From: Candidatus Poribacteria bacterium
GTDB taxonomy: Bacteria; Poribacteria; WGA-4E; WGA-3G
DNA length: 7,484 bases
Assembly: GCA_028818995.1 (NCBI GenBank)
Contig: JAPPMR010000190.1
Coordinates: 1-7,484 of the forward strand
Direction: 5' to 3'
Position 1 is the stretch's first letter. The number at the start of each line of letters is the position of its first letter. Positions 1 to 5,898 of the stretch are shown piece after piece. The notes under the pieces are model-generated. The model was not told the DNA's origin and did no database searches. It was given only the letters and a program-made list of their open reading frames with translations. The translations under genes were made by a program, and so were the position numbers.

Positions 1-1
1 G

Positions 2-604
2 GCACTCACACGTGCACGGGGCGTGGCAGGAGATGTAGAAGGGATAGGCAACCAATTTATGGAGATTGCACACGCCTTTTGCTATAAGCAACCACTCACA
101 CCTGAAGAAATTGCTGAAATCGTGCATACCCGCCAACGCAAAGAAGCGCAAGTCACCCGAAAAACGAAATCACGACGGAGACGGAGCGGAAGAACTCAAA
201 AACCTGCTGCTAATGTAAAATCAGGGTATGGTGGACTTATTGATATTGAATTCGCTGCGCAAACACTTCAGCTTATCCATGGTCCCGAGACGACTTCTGT
301 TCGTGTCCCCAATACCCTCCTTGCAATTGAAAGACTGCATACTATTGGTGTTCTGACAGAAACACAGCGTGCAGGATTATCGGAGGCGTATCAATACCTT
401 CGGCGCGTGGAAAACGCATTGCGGATTGTTCATGACCGTGCCTTAGATGCGTTGCCTACAAATCGTGCAGAATTGGCACAATTAGCACGAAGGCTTGGAT
501 ATGCTGAGACCGAAGATACGTCTATTGTGGAGGCATTTTCACAGGATTACGGGAAGTGGACAGAAAAGACTCGTGCGCTTTTCAACGAGATTCTTGTTAA
601 TTGA
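2..604 (+). CDS. glnE: Glutamine synthetase adenylyltransferase GlnE, C-terminal fragment
   Basis: This is the last 200 residues of the bifunctional enzyme that adenylylates and deadenylylates glutamine synthetase, setting its activity by nitrogen status in the cytoplasm. The frame is open to the left edge, so the gene starts outside the window; an internal GTG at 23 is not a real start because homology-like residues (ALTRAR) precede it. The segment holds the end of the second nucleotidyltransferase domain, with GYGGLIDIEFAAQ at about residues 75-87 matching the family's K-x-G-x-GG-hydrophobic-D-hydrophobic-EF signature. The helical C-terminal part follows, with RRVENALRIVHDR at about 134-146. 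A basic stretch (KTKSRRRRSGRTQK, about 54-67) just before the signature is longer and more charged than I would expect for this linker. The gene ends in TGA, and the next gene is 193 bp away on the same strand. Confidence 0.9.
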   Translation, partial: ALTRARGVAGDVEGIGNQFMEIAHAFCYKQPLTPEEIAEIVHTRQRKEAQVTRKTKSRRRRSGRTQKPAANVKSGYGGLIDIEFAAQTLQLIHGPETTSVRVPNTLLAIERLHTIGVLTETQRAGLSEAYQYLRRVENALRIVHDRALDALPTNRAELAQLARRLGYAETEDTSIVEAFSQDYGKWTEKTRALFNEILVN

Positions 605-643
605 ATCAGGAACGTAGGTCGGATAGAGTTTGCGAAACCTGAT
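605..643 (+). repeat. Imperfect hairpin, possible degenerate dispersed repeat
   Basis: ATCAGG (605-610) pairs with CCTGAT (638-643), and a smaller GTTT-GCG-AAAC hairpin lies inside. It starts one base after the glnE stop codon. The inner sequence (GTAGGTCGGATAGAG...GCGAAACC) resembles, from memory, a repeat family in several environmental bacteria with the form GTAGGTCGGGTTGAGC...GCGAAACCCGAC. There is no U-tract, so it is not a standard terminator, though it may protect the glnE 3' end. Confidence 0.4.
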
Positions 644-671
644 GGGAACGGTAACATATACCAAACTCAAG

Positions 672-740
672 GTAGGCGCGTTTTGCAACGCGCCTGTATC
701 TGTCCTAAAGTCTAACGGCGCGTTTACAAAACGCGCCTAC
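672..740. repeat. REPIN-like nested inverted repeat
   Basis: The outer arms are a perfect 14-bp inverted repeat: GTAGGCGCGTTTTG (672-685) and CAAAACGCGCCTAC (727-740). Each end is itself a small palindrome: GGCGCGTT/AACGCGCC (675-682 with 687-694, 4-base loop) and GGCGCGTTT/AAACGCGCC (717-725 with 729-737, 3-base loop). The 22-base middle (695-716) is not symmetric. Two palindromes in inverted orientation around a short spacer is the layout of REP doublets (REPINs/BIMEs). A related single palindrome lies at 1878-1904, which supports a dispersed family. It fills much of the glnE-phosphatase gap and has no clear U-tract. Confidence 0.75.
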
Positions 741-797
741 AATGGATAGTTGCATCCTTGATGCGTTACAAAAATATAAAACCTTAAGGAAACATAC

Positions 798-1856
798 ATG
801 GCATCCGAATCGTCACCTATCAGTTCCCTTTTCCCGAAAAATGTAATAATATGCATCGGGGACGGGATGGGTTTTGAAGCGGTCAAAGCAGCGGGCTACT
901 ACGCATCAGGTGAAACAGACACACTTTCCTTTGAAAGGTTCCCTCACCAAGCGCAAATAAAAACCTATGCAGCAAACACACCAATGACTGACTCTGCCGC
1001 TGCTGCAACTGCTATGGCAACAGGACACAAAGTCAACAACGGTGTCATTAGTATGGAAATTCCTGGCACAGGAACTCCGTTGAAAACACTCCTTGAAATT
1101 TCTCAGGAATTAGGTAAAAGAACAGGACTTGTCTCAACCACTTACATTACCCACGCTACTCCCGCCGCATTTGGTGCACACAACCCAGAACGTAACAACT
1201 TAGGTGAAATCGCCCATGATTACCTCCATCTTACCCGTCCCAACGTGCTGTTGGGTGGCGGAGGCAATGGGATTACAGAAGAGAGAGCCGAATCCGCTGG
1301 ATATACAGTCGTAACTGATCGACAGGCACTGCTTAACCTCAATACCGATACGGAAACCTTTGTTTCTGGGCAGTTTGGGCAGTCTAACATCCCGTATATG
1401 TTTGATGGTACCAACAATTTACCGCATTTGTCTGAAATGGCAACGGTGGCGTTGGACATTCTCTTTAACAATGAAAATGGGTTTTTCCTACTTTTGGAAG
1501 GTGGCCGGATTGACCATGCTGGACATTCTAACGATATAGAACGTCAACTCTTGGAGACAATTGAGTTTTCTAATGCGGTGCAAACCGTTTATGATCGGGT
1601 GTCAGATGATGAGGATACCATTATTCTTGTCACTGCTGACCACGAAACGGGTGGATTGCGAGTACATAAAAACAGTGGACAGGGAAAAGTGCCTGAAATC
1701 TCTTGGACAACTGGTGGGCATACTGTAAGCAATGTACCACTTTACGGTTGGGGTAAGAACGCTGACCGCGTTGAAGGTGTCATGAACAATACGGATCTGA
1801 TTAAAGTGGTATCAGGAACAGGAGACTTGGATGGGGTTCAACTTACGCTATTGTAG
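798..1856 (+). CDS. Alkaline phosphatase (PhoA superfamily), no signal peptide
   Basis: A 352-residue metal-dependent phosphomonoesterase that should release phosphate from organic esters through a phosphoserine intermediate. The core motifs are present in order; E. coli PhoA equivalents by my alignment are in parentheses: D22 in CIGDGMG (D51), nucleophile S66 in MTDSAAAATAMATG (S102), H119 and T121 in THATPAAF (D153, T155), R132 (R166), E234, D239, H240 and H243 in EGGRIDHAGH (E322, D327, K328, H331), D281-H282 in TADHETGG (D369, H370) and H308 in TGGHT (H412). His at the 153 and 328 positions is the form common outside enterobacteria. The ATG has AAGGA at 786-790, 7 bases upstream. An in-frame stop at 777-779 rules out a longer N-terminus, so there is no export signal, although most of the family is periplasmic. 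At 352 residues it is shorter than E. coli PhoA. The physiological substrate is unknown. Confidence 0.9.
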   Translation: MASESSPISSLFPKNVIICIGDGMGFEAVKAAGYYASGETDTLSFERFPHQAQIKTYAANTPMTDSAAAATAMATGHKVNNGVISMEIPGTGTPLKTLLEISQELGKRTGLVSTTYITHATPAAFGAHNPERNNLGEIAHDYLHLTRPNVLLGGGGNGITEERAESAGYTVVTDRQALLNLNTDTETFVSGQFGQSNIPYMFDGTNNLPHLSEMATVALDILFNNENGFFLLLEGGRIDHAGHSNDIERQLLETIEFSNAVQTVYDRVSDDEDTIILVTADHETGGLRVHKNSGQGKVPEISWTTGGHTVSNVPLYGWGKNADRVEGVMNNTDLIKVVSGTGDLDGVQLTLL

Positions 1857-1877
1857 TAAAATTCATTTTTTTAAACT

Positions 1878-1904
1878 GTAGGCGCGGTTTAAAACCGCGC
1901 CTAC
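1878..1904. repeat. Perfect 13-bp palindrome between convergent genes
   Basis: GTAGGCGCGGTTT (1878-1890) and AAACCGCGCCTAC (1892-1904) are exact inverted repeats around a single A. The core GTAGGCGCG is shared with the ends of the 672-740 element, so both probably belong to one dispersed family. It lies between the phosphatase stop and the leuA stop and could fold in either transcript. Neither direction has a T-run after the stem, so it is at best a non-canonical bidirectional terminator or an RNA-stabilising hairpin. Confidence 0.8.
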
Positions 1905-1925
1905 CATCAAATTGTGTTATGGGCA

Positions 1926-3479
1926 CTATCCTTCTGAGCGGAGTTGAATGAGTTTATTCACAGCATGGATATATGCCTTAGCACTTGCCTCAATAATATC
2001 CGTACTTGCACCGTTTCCTGTGATGACGTGTCCATTGTCCTGCACCTTTAACGTAACTTCACCGATGGCATCCTCACCTTCTGTCACAGAACGGATTTGA
2101 TAATCAATCAGGTTCAACTTGATTTTGACGATCTGATTAATTGCCTTAAAGGCTGCATCAACAGGACCATCGCCGGTGGAGGCATTCTCAACTATTCCTT
2201 CCTCTGTGCGAATACCAACGGTGGTTGTTGGTGAAATCTTCGTTCCACTGACAACTTGGATGTAGTTAAGTTCAAAGGTAGCAGGAACGGTACGAATCTC
2301 GTCGCTCATGATCGCCTCAAGATCAGCATCATGAACAGCCTTTTTCTTGTCTGCAACGCGGAGGAATCTTTCATAAACCTTCTCTAACTGATCTTGATCC
2401 AACTCATACCCAAGTTCACTAAGACGATGTTTTAAGGCATTCCGTCCAGAACGTGGGCTGAGAATTATTTGGCTCGTTTGCCAACCGATCTCTTTCGGGT
2501 CAATGATTTCAAAGGTTACACGCGACTTAATGATACCATCTTGGTGGATTCCTGAACTGTGTGCAAAAGCGTTTTCCCCGACAATTGCTTTGTTCGGTTG
2601 CACAGGAATACCCATCGTTCGACTCACACGCCTGCTGATAGGCACAATCTCTTTGGCATTAATATCAGTGTAATACGCTTTAAAGTAATCGCGTCGGGTT
2701 CGGATTGCCATGACGACCTCTTCAAGCGAGGTGTTTCCAGCACGTTCCCCAAGTCCATTGATAGTGCACTCCACCTGCCGTGCCCCTTGCTCAATCGCAA
2801 TTAGACTGTTTGCCACTGCCAACCCTAAATCGTTATGACAGTGAACACTTATGACGGCATCGTCAATATTTGAGACATTTTCTTTGATTCCTGCAATGAG
2901 ACCACCAAATTCTGCTGGGACTGTCCACCCGACGGTTTCAGGGATATTGACAACATTCGCACCTGCGGCGATGGTAGATTCAACTACCTCGTACAGATAT
3001 GCCAATTCTGTCCGCCCCGCATCCATTGGCGAAAACTCAACGGTTGCATCTGGATGATCTGCACACAAATTCTTTGCATAAGCAACCGCTTCCACCGCCA
3101 TTTCCAGGGTTCTCTCTGGCGTTGTGCGGGTGATGCGTTCCATGTGGATAGTTGATGTGCCAACAAATGTATGGATACGTGCGCGGGGAGCATCTTGGAT
3201 CGCTTTCCATGCTGCCGTTATATCCTTTTCAACAACGCGTGAAAGCGCGCAAATTTCTGGACCCTTAACCTCGTTAGCTATGCGTTGAACAGCATCAAAA
3301 TCTCCCGGAGACGAAATTGGAAACCCAGCTTCAATGACATCAACATTTAATTTAGCGAGGTGCTTGGCAATCTCCAATTTTTCTTCAATGCCGAGAGCGG
3401 CTCCGGGAGTTTGCTCCGCATCTCGGAGTGTTGTATCAAAAATATAAACCTTTTCTTGGTTAGCTTCAAAATCGTCCAC
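1926..3479 (-). CDS. leuA: 2-isopropylmalate synthase LeuA
   Basis: The first committed enzyme of leucine synthesis: acetyl-CoA plus 2-oxoisovalerate gives 2-isopropylmalate, in the cytoplasm. I place the start at GTG (3477-3479), giving 517 residues, because a perfect GGAGG lies 8 bases upstream; a TTG five codons earlier would overlap that site. Using the numbering from GTG, the TIM-barrel domain carries FDTTLRDAEQTPGA (14-27, with catalytic Arg-Asp), metal-binding VHCHND (212-217), GLGERAGN (242-249) and ENAFAHSSGIHQDG (302-315). The C-terminal allosteric LeuA dimer domain covers roughly 395-517 and ends with the G-x-x-STD-x-IEAS-x-x-AY signature near 489-503. The length fits the roughly 510-residue bacterial LeuA type. 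The usual LRDGEQ reads LRDAEQ here. It lies 79 bp downstream of the DAHP synthase gene on the same strand with no strong promoter or U-tract terminator between, so co-transcription is likely. Confidence 0.95.
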   Translation of the reverse strand: MDDFEANQEKVYIFDTTLRDAEQTPGAALGIEEKLEIAKHLAKLNVDVIEAGFPISSPGDFDAVQRIANEVKGPEICALSRVVEKDITAAWKAIQDAPRARIHTFVGTSTIHMERITRTTPERTLEMAVEAVAYAKNLCADHPDATVEFSPMDAGRTELAYLYEVVESTIAAGANVVNIPETVGWTVPAEFGGLIAGIKENVSNIDDAVISVHCHNDLGLAVANSLIAIEQGARQVECTINGLGERAGNTSLEEVVMAIRTRRDYFKAYYTDINAKEIVPISRRVSRTMGIPVQPNKAIVGENAFAHSSGIHQDGIIKSRVTFEIIDPKEIGWQTSQIILSPRSGRNALKHRLSELGYELDQDQLEKVYERFLRVADKKKAVHDADLEAIMSDEIRTVPATFELNYIQVVSGTKISPTTTVGIRTEEGIVENASTGDGPVDAAFKAINQIVKIKLNLIDYQIRSVTEGEDAIGEVTLKVQDNGHVITGNGASTDIIEASAKAYIHAVNKLIQLRSEG

Positions 3480-3487
3480 GGTTGTGT

Positions 3488-3492
3488 CCTCC
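3488..3492 (-). promoter_or_regulatory. leuA ribosome binding site that fixes a GTG start
   Basis: GGAGG on the minus strand, 8 bases before GTG at 3479. It makes the in-frame TTG at 3494, which overlaps the site, an implausible start and removes five residues from the longest reading frame. Confidence 0.85.
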
Positions 3493-3558
3493 AAATGGGT
3501 TACCTGTCCGTTTTTAGAAGGGATAATATACCCTCTTCAATGGAATAAAACTTTTCCC

Positions 3559-4575
3559 TTATATTTCTCTACCAACTGCGATAGCAATAGGTTTCAGTTC
3601 TTGTATGAGTGTCTCAAATTGATCAGGAAACAGAGATTGCGCGCCATCACCCGTCATAGAATTATCTGGATCATGATGTACTTCCAATAATAGTCCGTCT
3701 GCCCCAGCGGCAACGGATGCTTTTGTCATATCGCACACCAGGCTTCGGATGCCGGTACCATGGCTCGGATCAACAACGATGGGCAGATGGCTTAATTCGT
3801 GAACAACAGGAACGGCGTTGAGATCCAGTGTGTTGCGTGTGTGGGTTTCAAAAGTGCGGATTCCTCGCTCACATAAAATTACATCTGGGTTTCCTTCAGA
3901 AAGAATGTATTCCGCAGCAAGCAACCATTCCTCAATTGTAGAAGACATCCCGCGCTTCAGAATAACCGGTTTTCGGGCACGACCCACTTCACGCAACAGA
4001 TAGAAGTTTGTCATGTTCCGTGTGCCGAGTTGAAAAACGTCTGTATATTCCCCGACAAGTTCAACTTCATGGGGCGTCATGACTTCTGTAACAATGCCTA
4101 ATCCTGTCTCCTCTTTGGCTGCGACAAGCATTTTCAATGCATCTGTTCCAAAGCCTTGGAAACTATAAGGACCTGTGCGAGGTTTAAATGCACCCCCTCT
4201 AATAAAACCAGCGCCTGCTTCTTTCACCAGTTTCGCTATGGTTACAATCTGTTCAGTACTCTCTACTGCACAAGGTCCCGCCATAACTGCTAACTTCCGT
4301 CCCCCAATCTTAGTCCCGTTTGTGGAGATAACAGTCGGTTCATCCCGAAATTGGCGGCTTGCTAATTTATATGGGGCAGTGATCGGCATCGTCCTTTCAA
4401 CGCCAGACATTGACTCCATCGGAATATCGCCAAGCAATGTTTTATCTCCTATTACACCGATGACGGTGCGTTGTTCGCCAGTTGAAATCTGTGCTTTCAA
4501 CCCTACACTCTCAATCCGTTTGACAATTGCGTCAATTTGATCGGGTGTTGCATCCGTTTTGGTAACGATTACCAT
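3559..4575 (-). CDS. aroF: 3-deoxy-7-phosphoheptulonate (DAHP) synthase, class I-beta with N-terminal ferredoxin-like domain
   Basis: Condenses phosphoenolpyruvate with erythrose 4-phosphate, the entry step of the shikimate pathway to Phe, Tyr and Trp. The start is taken at ATG 4575 (MVIVTK), giving 338 residues, the length I recall for the Thermotoga maritima enzyme; the longer frame begins at a TTG with no ribosome site. Residues about 1-70 form the small ferredoxin-like regulatory domain (MVIVTK...GLKAQIS...RTVIGVIGD). The barrel follows, with AGPCAVES (99-106), [16 protein letters not shown] (126-141), [16 protein letters not shown] (183-198), LKRGMSST (206-213), DPSHGTG (269-275) and LEVHHDP (297-303). 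Metal ligands C102, H272 and E298 fall at the T. maritima numbers; the Asp ligand is D310 because one residue is added (TGDG rather than SDG). In T. maritima this extra domain mediates Tyr/Phe feedback inhibition, so the same is inferred here. A long leader with a terminator precedes it, and leuA follows. Confidence 0.95.
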   Translation of the reverse strand: MVIVTKTDATPDQIDAIVKRIESVGLKAQISTGEQRTVIGVIGDKTLLGDIPMESMSGVERTMPITAPYKLASRQFRDEPTVISTNGTKIGGRKLAVMAGPCAVESTEQIVTIAKLVKEAGAGFIRGGAFKPRTGPYSFQGFGTDALKMLVAAKEETGLGIVTEVMTPHEVELVGEYTDVFQLGTRNMTNFYLLREVGRARKPVILKRGMSSTIEEWLLAAEYILSEGNPDVILCERGIRTFETHTRNTLDLNAVPVVHELSHLPIVVDPSHGTGIRSLVCDMTKASVAAGADGLLLEVHHDPDNSMTGDGAQSLFPDQFETLIQELKPIAIAVGREI

Positions 4576-4587
4576 GGTTATCAATTT

Positions 4588-4592
4588 CCTCC
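4588..4592 (-). promoter_or_regulatory. DAHP synthase ribosome binding site
   Basis: GGAGG on the minus strand, 12 bases before ATG 4575. The spacing is slightly long, but no better site exists. It supports the 338-residue start over the TTG at 4611, and it lies downstream of the terminator, so it is only transcribed on read-through. Confidence 0.7.
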
Positions 4593-4630
4593 GACAATAA
4601 CTCTGTTTCAAGTCAATGTTGATGATTACT

Positions 4631-4670
4631 AAAAAAATAACCCAACATCGAATTGTTATCGACGCTGGGT
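4631..4670 (-). terminator. Rho-independent terminator (attenuator) in the DAHP synthase leader
   Basis: In the minus-strand RNA, ACCCAGCGTCGA (4670-4659) pairs along its full 12 bases with TCGATGTTGGGT (4651-4640) around a 7-base loop, using two G-U pairs. The stem is followed by TA and seven T (4637-4631). The two G-U pairs become mismatches on the other strand, which shows that it acts in the minus direction. It lies between the leader promoter and the DAHP synthase start at 4575, so the gene is only expressed when this terminator is bypassed. Confidence 0.85.
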
Positions 4671-4719
4671 AGTGATATATGAGATCGATTAAAACTTTTT
4701 CATGAGTGCTTACAAACTA

Positions 4720-4869
4720 TCACCACCTACCGCCGCAGTACAAAAACGGGTACAACCCGAGCGTAAAGAGCGCCCAAAGGCTAAAATAATAGTCCCGTAA
4801 AAATGTGAGAGCGGACTGTGTTCCACTCGTTAGTACTGTAGAGGTGATCGTGTGTTCAAACTTCTGCAT
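4720..4869 (-). CDS. Putative aromatic-rich leader peptide, 49 aa
   Basis: A short frame starting at ATG 4869 and ending at TGA 4720-4722, in the leader of the DAHP synthase gene. The first 22 residues are ordinary and polar. Residues 23-49 contain ten aromatics (F23, Y27, Y28, F29, W32, F35, Y40, F42, Y44, W49) and seven leucines; the densest part is DYYFSLWALF at 26-35. A weak AGGGA lies 9 bases before the ATG. Codons 36-38 (ACG CTC GGG) overlap a segment that can pair with the terminator's first arm. Stalling at the Tyr/Phe/Trp codons just upstream would leave that segment free. I infer a sensor of aromatic aminoacyl-tRNA supply. An alternative is a genuine one-helix membrane microprotein, since residues 27-44 are hydrophobic. 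It was too short for standard gene calling. Confidence 0.55.
   Translation of the reverse strand: MQKFEHTITSTVLTSGTQSALTFLRDYYFSLWALFTLGLYPFLYCGGRW
4747..4764 (-). promoter_or_regulatory. Candidate antiterminator arm with competing small hairpin
   Basis: The minus-strand sequence ACGCTCGGGT (4764-4755) can pair with the terminator's first arm, ACCCAGCGT (4670-4662): nine base pairs with one bulged C. Pairing would block the 4631-4670 terminator. The same arm can instead fold locally as CGGGT-TGT-ACCCG (4759-4747). These three mutually exclusive pairings match the segment logic of classical ribosome-controlled attenuators. The pairings are seen directly; their use in vivo is inferred. Confidence 0.55.
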
Positions 4870-4925
4870 CACAAAGAATCCCTAATTTCTTTGGTTGTAA
4901 GCCTTCTCGGTTTTCTTGTTTTATA

Positions 4926-4950
4926 AAACGTTATTCCAAACAAAACGTTT
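4926..4950. repeat. Small dyad near the leader transcription start
   Basis: AAACGTT (4926-4932) and AACGTTT (4944-4950) form a perfect 7-bp inverted repeat with an 11-base centre, about 15-40 bases downstream of the predicted start of leader transcription. It could be a repressor operator or a 5' hairpin, but in AT-rich DNA it may be chance. Confidence 0.3.
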
Positions 4951-4972
4951 AAAATTAAAACTGCTTTTTAAT

Positions 4973-5002
4973 ATGATAACATACTTTATAAGGTTAAGTC
5001 AA
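4973..5002 (-). promoter_or_regulatory. Sigma70-type promoter for the leader-DAHP synthase-leuA transcript
   Basis: On the minus strand, -35 TTGACT (5002-4997) and -10 TATCAT (4978-4973) are separated by 18 bases. Each matches five of six consensus bases, and an AT-rich stretch lies upstream of the -35. The start would be near 4966, giving a leader of about 390 bases before the DAHP synthase ATG. The promoter begins about 75 bp after the detached tyrS tail, so the operon has its own control. Confidence 0.75.
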
Positions 5003-5075
5003 GTTTTTAATTCATTTTATCCTTTGTAACAAAACAGTTTTAGTCAATCCAATTTTTTCTGATAGGGAGCGCATT

Positions 5076-5311
5076 GCCCATCTATTCCATGCTTTTCTCA
5101 AGAACAACACGATGATAACGCTTTTTACCTGCACGCAGAAGTAACGCGTTTTCCTCTAACAGATTAGCATCAATGACGGTATCTATCACCTTATACTGCT
5201 TCTCATTGATATATGCGCCCCCCTGTTGAATCAGGCGGCGCGCTTCACTTCTGGAAGTAACTAAGCCTACTTCATAGCACAACTCCATTATCGGAATGCC
5301 AGTGTTGAGTA
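5076..5311 (-). pseudogene. Detached tyrS 3' end encoding a lone S4 RNA-binding domain
   Basis: The frame from ATG 5288 to TAG 5082 encodes 68 residues, 59 identical to the last 68 of the TyrRS at 5916-7166 (for example EARRLIQQGGAYINEKQY and ALLLRAGKKRYHR). The two DNA copies align without gaps over about 235 bp (5076-5310 with 5910-6144), with about 27 differences by hand count; homology stops a few bases past the stop codon and about 20 bases before the ATG. Upstream, the frame is closed by a stop at 5322-5324, and no ribosome site precedes the ATG, so it is probably untranslated. Still, many differences are synonymous or conservative and no frame damage is seen, so a free S4 domain protein cannot be excluded. 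In full TyrRS this domain binds the tRNA anticodon arm. Confidence 0.85.
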
Positions 5312-5353
5312 TTAGCGCCCCTCAGCATAACTGACGACTCTAAGCACATAACA

Positions 5354-5785
5354 CTATTTTTTTGATTGATCACTTTCTTGTGTTGGTGGTGGTTCATTGA
5401 ATTCCACACCTCGCGCTTCAGCCTCTCTTCGCCTGCGATCCCACGCTGCAACTTCCCTGTAAACTTCCGCTTTTGCCTCCGCTATCATTTCTTTTTCTTT
5501 TTTGATATGTTCTCTGAAACGCCGTAACATGATGTCTGCTCCCTCCCCTAAAATAATCAATAAAGTTGATGCTGCTATTATTTTTGAGATGTTATCAACT
5601 ACAAAGTAAAGAGCATCAACTGCTTTGTAGTTTTCAAGAAAACGCTGATGCAAAATGACACAAACGATAAGTATTACTACATAGAAACTGAACCACAAAA
5701 TAGTATTTTCAGCATCTTTGACGGTAAATATAGATGATCGTTTATTTTTGTCCTCTATAGCGTCTTCCTCTTCTAAATTTTTCAT
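5354..5785 (-). CDS. Small two-helix membrane protein with charged coiled-coil tail
   Basis: I do not recognise a named family for this 143-residue protein. A charged N-terminus (1-27) is followed by a membrane segment at about 28-46 (ILWFSFYVVILIVCVIL), a short loop, and a second at about 58-80 ending STLLIILG. The rest is a basic/acidic helix at about 88-125 (RRFREHIKKEKEMIAEAKAE...) and a tail with W115-D-RRRR-EAEARGVEFNEPPP. A similar W-x-RR...G-x-x-F-x-EPPP tail occurs, from memory, in many short proteins of uncultured bacteria, often after coiled coils. Both ends of the pair of membrane segments probably face the cytoplasm. AAAGG lies 10 bases before the ATG, and a possible promoter is at 5807-5835. 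The gene lies between tyrS and the detached tyrS tail, so it may be cargo of an insertion. Function unknown. Confidence 0.8.
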   Translation of the reverse strand: MKNLEEEDAIEDKNKRSSIFTVKDAENTILWFSFYVVILIVCVILHQRFLENYKAVDALYFVVDNISKIIAASTLLIILGEGADIMLRRFREHIKKEKEMIAEAKAEVYREVAAWDRRRREAEARGVEFNEPPPTQESDQSKK

Positions 5786-5806
5786 CCTCGCTTTGCCTTT
5801 GTTTAT

Positions 5807-5835
5807 AAAATAACATGTTTTAGACTGAATTTCAA
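5807..5835 (-). promoter_or_regulatory. Possible promoter for the small membrane protein gene
   Basis: On the minus strand, -35 TTGAAA (5835-5830) and -10 TATTTT (5812-5807) are spaced by 17 bases. The -35 is good and the -10 moderate. A start near 5800 would leave a leader of about 15 bases, just enough for the ribosome site. Confidence 0.45.
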
Positions 5836-5852
5836 GAGAGATTAACAGGACT

Positions 5853-5898
5853 TATCCAATAAATTACGATCATAGTAGATTTTGGAATTTATTGGATA
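5853..5898. repeat. 13-bp perfect inverted repeat after tyrS
   Basis: TATCCAATAAATT (5853-5865) and AATTTATTGGATA (5886-5898) are exact inverted repeats with a 20-base centre. It begins 17 bases after the tyrS stop, just outside the end of the homology shared by the two tyrS tails. No T-run follows on either strand, so a standard terminator is unlikely. It could be an RNA 3'-end structure or a terminal or recombination site of the inserted segment. Confidence 0.7.

Noticed and set aside
745..797. Promoter for the alkaline phosphatase gene
   Set aside because: TTGCAT and TTGATG occur near TATAAA, but the spacings (about 21 and 11 bases) are poor; I could not support a specific site.
1878..1904. 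Intrinsic bidirectional terminator
   Set aside because: The stem is strong, but no T-run follows it in either direction; it is kept only as a repeat.
3500..3545. Internal leuA promoter or terminator between DAHP synthase and leuA
   Set aside because: A TATTAT-like -10 exists, but no acceptable -35 sits at the right distance, and the small bulged GAA/GGG stem has no T-tract.
4681..4740. Possible T-box motif (GGTAGGTGGTG) in the DAHP synthase leader
   Set aside because: The conserved AGGGTGG-N-ACCGCG core is not matched and the segment is the end of the leader ORF; no specifier-loop arrangement was recognised.
5322..5356. Fusion or read-through of the membrane protein into the detached S4 domain
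   Set aside because: The two frames differ and each is closed by a stop (5354-5356 and 5322-5324), so no simple read-through joins them.
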